This document shows positions 60,892-64,000 of a stretch of DNA of 64,000 nucleotides, piece after piece (within the stretch, counting starts at the first letter, position 1; every line of letters begins with the position of its first letter). The notes beneath the pieces are model-generated. The model did no database searches, had not been told where the DNA came from, and saw only the letters and a program-made list of their open reading frames with translations. This stretch comes from Olivibacter sp. SDN3 (GTDB lineage Bacteria > Bacteroidota > Bacteroidia > Sphingobacteriales > Sphingobacteriaceae): the NCBI RefSeq assembly GCF_014334135.1, contig NZ_CP060497.1:3968001-4032000 (forward strand). Direction: 5' to 3'. A program made the position numbers and the translations under genes.

Positions 60892-63450
60892 TTATGAGGA
60901 AATACCGGTATTTATAGCTGGAGTGTGCAATTCGTCGTTTAGATAATCCAATAATCGGTATAGCTGATCAATTGTCGATTGGATTTCAAGAATATCAAAG
61001 GTGTTGCTACGTATGTCGATTTCCAGTTTTCTTAATTTAATAGCAATTTTTTGCCCACCTATCTGTGAAGTCCTACCAGCCAGTTTATGGCAGATTAGTG
61101 CCATCTGATCTCTATCATTAGCTTGCAAAGCATTTCTTAATCTAGCGAGGTCCTTTGTGGTGTCCTTTTTAAATATCGTGAGTATTTTGAGCATCTGGTT
61201 CTCATCATTAAAAACCATCTTCCTAAGATTTGAAAAGTCGAAATCACGCAAGTCATTTCTATTTCTTATTTTTATGGTCTCTTCAATGTCCTTTTTGAGG
61301 CCTAGTAGCCGTAATAAATCTATTTCCTTAAAAGGTTTTAAAAGTAAACCGTCGAAACCTTGTGCTAGTATTTGTTCACGTTCTTCGGGTAGTGCTTGAG
61401 CCGTAAAGGCATAGGTTTTAACATGATCACCTATACGGGGTTTTAGTTCACGGTTCAATTCAATACCGGTCTTTCCAGGCATGCGCATATCCATTAATAA
61501 AATGTTTACTTCTGGGTCCCAAGAGGTGCTAAGTAATTCTTCTGGGTTGGAAAATGTGCGGTGATCGATCCCATATTTATTAAAAATATTATGACAAAGT
61601 TCTAGTATAAAATCGTCATCATCAATAACCCAAATGGTGCCTGTAAAATCGTGTATTGGCAGGAGATCCTCTCCTAAAGCCTTATCTGATAGCGGATAGG
61701 CGGTCTTTAAGGGGATGTAAACTTCGAATATAGATCCTTTGCCCAATTCGCTGTTAATATTAATGGTGCCTTGCATAGCGTCACATAAGGTTTTAACAAT
61801 GCTTAATCCTAAGCCGCTCCCAAAGTGCACGCCAGAATTTGAATTTTCAGCTTGCTCAAATTCATTGAAAACCCGATGGATATCTTCCTGCGGAATACCT
61901 CTTCCTGTGTCATTTACTTGTATATACAGTTCTGAAGTGGCACCACGTTCCTTTGTTTCTACATTTAATGTAATAGTACCTTCGTCTGTGAATTTAATGG
62001 CATTGCTAAGTAAGTTATATAATATTTGTTTTATGCGAAAAGGATCTCCATAAACATATCCATTTTGATCAATATCTTTGACGAATATAAGCTTTAAGGC
62101 TTTTTGTTCTGCCTGTAACTGCATGGCAGCAATCACTTCATCAACGAGTTGCTCCAAATAAAAGTCTTGGTTATTAAAGTTAAACTTACCTGAATTTATA
62201 CGGTTATAATCTAATATTTCGTTTACTATCTGCAACAAATGTTCCGATGATTGATAGATAACATTTACTTTACGACTATTTAAGGGATTTTCTTCGCGCA
62301 GCTGTTCTGCGTAACCGATAATGGATTGTAAAGGGGTACGTAGTTCATGGCTCATATTCGAAAGAAAACGTTGCTTTGCAGCGCTGTGATATTCTGCTTC
62401 CTCCTTTGCTATTTCCAGCTCCATCCGATAACGATTGCTTTTTCTAATATCGGCCAATATCAATAATACCAACACAGCGGTGATCACAAAGAAGCCCAAC
62501 ACAACTAAGTTGATTCTATTGACACTGTGATTGATAACCGAACGCGCTTGGGCATTTTCGTCTTCCATCTGTAACATGCCCTCGTTCTCAACGTCATTAA
62601 GAATATTAAGCATTTTACTGACCAATAGGTTACCCGCGTAAGTAAGCTCAATTTCTCGGTCAATGAAAGAGCTGCTCTGTGCTCGTTGGGTTTCTTCAAT
62701 TTGCCGTAATACACTATCGATAAGTTTAATGGCGCTGTCTTGCCTAGCCGTACTAATAGTGTCTATCAAGACATTTAATTCTTCTTTAACAATCCGGCGC
62801 GGTTGTGTTACAACATTGGGTTCTATTTGAGGTCTTTTTCTAGAGCCAAATAGTTTGCCAAAAAAAGACCGGTCGTCTTGCATTGAAAAGGAATCTATTT
62901 TTGCAACGTCGCCAGGCTCAATAGTCGTTGTTTCAATTTTCTTTCTACTGGTGACTACCGTACTATCTGCCTGAGGAGTGTTTTGTAGAATATCTCCTAT
63001 TGTTTGCAATTGTTCTGAGAATTCATGACCATCTACTAGTCTTTCTCTTACTTGTACATAAGCTTTAAAAAGCTTATCGCGTTCCACCAGCAAATGTTTT
63101 ATGGAATCAATTCTCTTGATCTGTTCGTTTTCTTCGGAATATAGACTTTTAAGCGAGTCTAGTGTCTGAGAAACGAGTTTGGATTCTTGCTGAAACTGAT
63201 CGTAAGTGTCGTTGTCATAAGCCAACACTTGTGCACGCTGCAATTGATCAAGTTGCATAATATCTTTTGATACCTGGCTTACCAGCCGCATCTTTTCATT
63301 CGGTTTGGCAATATTATCGACAGTTGAAAGAACACGTGTAAATGCATCTTTACTGATAATCCAAGCCGTTCCCAAAGCTGCACAGCAACAAATGAAGACA
63401 AATATTACTTTTCTTCTTACATTTCTGTTTGATTGCTTTTGATTTACCAT
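60892..63450 (-). CDS. Hybrid sensor histidine kinase with receiver and Hpt domains
   Basis: The 852-residue protein has two transmembrane segments (about 13-32 and 318-338) bounding a helical periplasmic sensor region, then HisKA with phospho-His368 (NMSHELRTPLQSIIGYAEQL), HATPase (NLLSNAIKFTDEGTI; GRGIPQEDIHRVFNEFEQA), a receiver with Asp654 (LLMDMRMPGKTG) and an Hpt domain with His788 (LICHKLAGRTSQIGG). The chain His-Asp-His could pass phosphate to the neighbouring sigma-54 regulator's Asp51. Stimulus and targets unknown. Confidence 0.95.
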   Translation of the reverse strand: MVNQKQSNRNVRRKVIFVFICCCAALGTAWIISKDAFTRVLSTVDNIAKPNEKMRLVSQVSKDIMQLDQLQRAQVLAYDNDTYDQFQQESKLVSQTLDSLKSLYSEENEQIKRIDSIKHLLVERDKLFKAYVQVRERLVDGHEFSEQLQTIGDILQNTPQADSTVVTSRKKIETTTIEPGDVAKIDSFSMQDDRSFFGKLFGSRKRPQIEPNVVTQPRRIVKEELNVLIDTISTARQDSAIKLIDSVLRQIEETQRAQSSSFIDREIELTYAGNLLVSKMLNILNDVENEGMLQMEDENAQARSVINHSVNRINLVVLGFFVITAVLVLLILADIRKSNRYRMELEIAKEEAEYHSAAKQRFLSNMSHELRTPLQSIIGYAEQLREENPLNSRKVNVIYQSSEHLLQIVNEILDYNRINSGKFNFNNQDFYLEQLVDEVIAAMQLQAEQKALKLIFVKDIDQNGYVYGDPFRIKQILYNLLSNAIKFTDEGTITLNVETKERGATSELYIQVNDTGRGIPQEDIHRVFNEFEQAENSNSGVHFGSGLGLSIVKTLCDAMQGTININSELGKGSIFEVYIPLKTAYPLSDKALGEDLLPIHDFTGTIWVIDDDDFILELCHNIFNKYGIDHRTFSNPEELLSTSWDPEVNILLMDMRMPGKTGIELNRELKPRIGDHVKTYAFTAQALPEEREQILAQGFDGLLLKPFKEIDLLRLLGLKKDIEETIKIRNRNDLRDFDFSNLRKMVFNDENQMLKILTIFKKDTTKDLARLRNALQANDRDQMALICHKLAGRTSQIGGQKIAIKLRKLEIDIRSNTFDILEIQSTIDQLYRLLDYLNDELHTPAINTGISS

Positions 63451-63630
63451 TATTGTAAAGTTAATGATTTTTTATCAGTGATAAATATGATGTTATTCAT
63501 AATAAAAACTTACTTTTGTTTTCATGCCGACCATCTTTCGGTTGCTTTGTTAATTTAGACCGCTCCTTCCATATCCAAAAAATCTGTAAAACTCCGTTCA
63601 AGTCCGCTACTTCTTTCGCTTTCATTCAGC

Positions 63631-63718
63631 TATACTTCGCTCATACTTTACCTATGCTTCGCCTATTCCTCAGCTGTTCGTCACCTACTATCGCCTATAA
63701 GACGCTTATAACCGAAGC
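63631..63718. repeat. Degenerate 11-base tandem repeat
   Basis: Eight consecutive units share a TATnCTTCGCC-like pattern: TATACTTCGCT, CATACTTTACC, TATGCTTCGCC, TATTCCTCAGC, TGTTCGTCACC, TACTATCGCC, TATAAGACGCT, TATAACCGAAGC. Lengths are 11 except one 10 and one 12. Weaker units (TTTCATTCAGC) extend upstream. The region, between hybrid kinase and clpB, holds no convincing gene. Eleven bases is close to one helical turn. Confidence 0.6.
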
Positions 63719-63835
63719 GGATAGGAGCGAGGTACCACATGAATGGAATAAGGATTTACCATGAATATCCAGTCTGAACATATAATGTGTTTTTAAAAGG
63801 GAGGCAATGGAAATTAGCATAATTGATTAAATGAA

Positions 63836-63872
63836 AAAGCCTATAGACCAATCAATTTGGTCTATAGGCTTT
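63836..63872 (-). terminator. Terminator of clpB
   Basis: A 16-base perfect stem AAAGCCTATAGACCAA / TTGGTCTATAGGCTTT with a 5-base loop. On the minus strand it ends in CTTTTTC. Lies about 20 bases after the clpB stop. Confidence 0.88.
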
Positions 63873-63891
63873 AACGATCGTAAAAGCAGCC

Positions 63892-64000
63892 TTATTGGTT
63901 TCCTTGCAGGAACACAAATTTATTATCGAAGGTGTCCAGTTTTATCTTACTTTCCTTATCTATTTTTCCAGCAAGTATTTCTCTCGATAATTCATTGAGA
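63892..64000 (-). CDS. clpB: ATP-dependent chaperone ClpB, C-terminal end only
   Basis: The last 36 codons before the window edge read LNELSREILAGKIDKESKIK then LDTFDNKFVFLQGNQ and stop at 63892. The 'LNELSKEILAGKI..' ending is characteristic of Bacteroidota ClpB. ClpB is a hexameric AAA+ disaggregase that works with DnaK. The rest of the gene lies beyond 64000. A strong terminator follows. Confidence 0.88.
   Translation of the reverse strand, partial: LNELSREILAGKIDKESKIKLDTFDNKFVFLQGNQ

Noticed and set aside
63516-63764. An 82-codon plus-strand frame near clpB
   Set aside because: It runs through the 11-base repeat array, so its residues are a by-product of the repeats.
1-64000. CRISPR arrays, insertion sequences, prophage genes or restriction systems
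   Set aside because: I looked for spaced direct repeats, transposase or integrase motifs and phage structural genes and found none.

Overview
The window looks like chromosomal DNA of a Bacteroidota bacterium, most likely family Sphingobacteriaceae (Olivibacter/Sphingobacterium/Pedobacter-like). The basis is two SusC/SusD pairs, an ECF sigma/FecR anti-sigma pair with a DUF4974-type C-terminus, a six-domain ribosomal protein S1, Bacteroidota-type promoters (TTTG, about 20 bases, TAnnTTTG) and moderately low GC. Genus cannot be fixed from sequence reading alone. No CRISPR array, insertion sequence or prophage is visible.

Layout. 1-5619 (minus): a glycan-uptake locus with the start of a SusD lipoprotein, a SusC transporter with an N-terminal STN signalling domain, its FecR anti-sigma factor and its ECF sigma factor. 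5902-8788 (plus): a GMC-type flavin dehydrogenase with a CxxCxxCxxxC motif, its gluconate-dehydrogenase subunit 3-like partner and a PA2169-type stress protein. 8947-10215: a CE15 glucuronoyl esterase. 10163-12614: an AraC remnant, a candidate small RNA, a small lipoprotein, an HTH protein and a Spy-like periplasmic protein. 12706-21887: an AraC regulator divergent from an acid-sugar catabolic operon (iron alcohol dehydrogenase, DapA-family aldolase, PdxA2-like dehydrogenase, DUF1537 kinase, sodium symporter), followed by an MFS transporter with a 56-base operator-like palindrome and a DeoR regulator. 22010-25561: a D-amino-acid-type aminotransferase, a DmpA-type peptidase and an M23 peptidase. 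25860-34149: mostly short independent genes (regulators, MgtC, CNNM/CorC transporter, CinA, VOC, DoxX). 34284-34546: a tRNA-Arg(CCG) gene with a duplicated 3' end. 34681-35781: ychF. 36000-44841: a second glycan locus with a ROK repressor, SusC/SusD and a convergent GH3 glycosidase. 44999-64000: mainly housekeeping genes (rpsA, cmk, arfB, ccmE, ccmF, a DUF2520 protein, a KdsC-like phosphatase, maf, a phosphodiesterase, fbp, a MerR regulator, a CPA2 antiporter, icd), then a sigma-54 response regulator convergent with a hybrid histidine kinase, and the 3' end of clpB.

How the parts fit. The two Sus loci, the CE15 esterase and the GH3 enzyme fit a plant-polysaccharide degrader; glucuronoyl esterases cleave lignin-glucuronoxylan esters. 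The acid-sugar operon probably funnels a four-carbon (or longer) aldonic acid into dihydroxyacetone phosphate, with a DapA aldolase and Fe-ADH whose roles are not explained by the published DUF1537/PdxA2 route. Its divergent promoter region carries two direct repeats 21 bases apart placed as an AraC-type activator would need. This operon, its operator and the palindrome-controlled MFS gene are the most worthwhile targets for new biology in the window.
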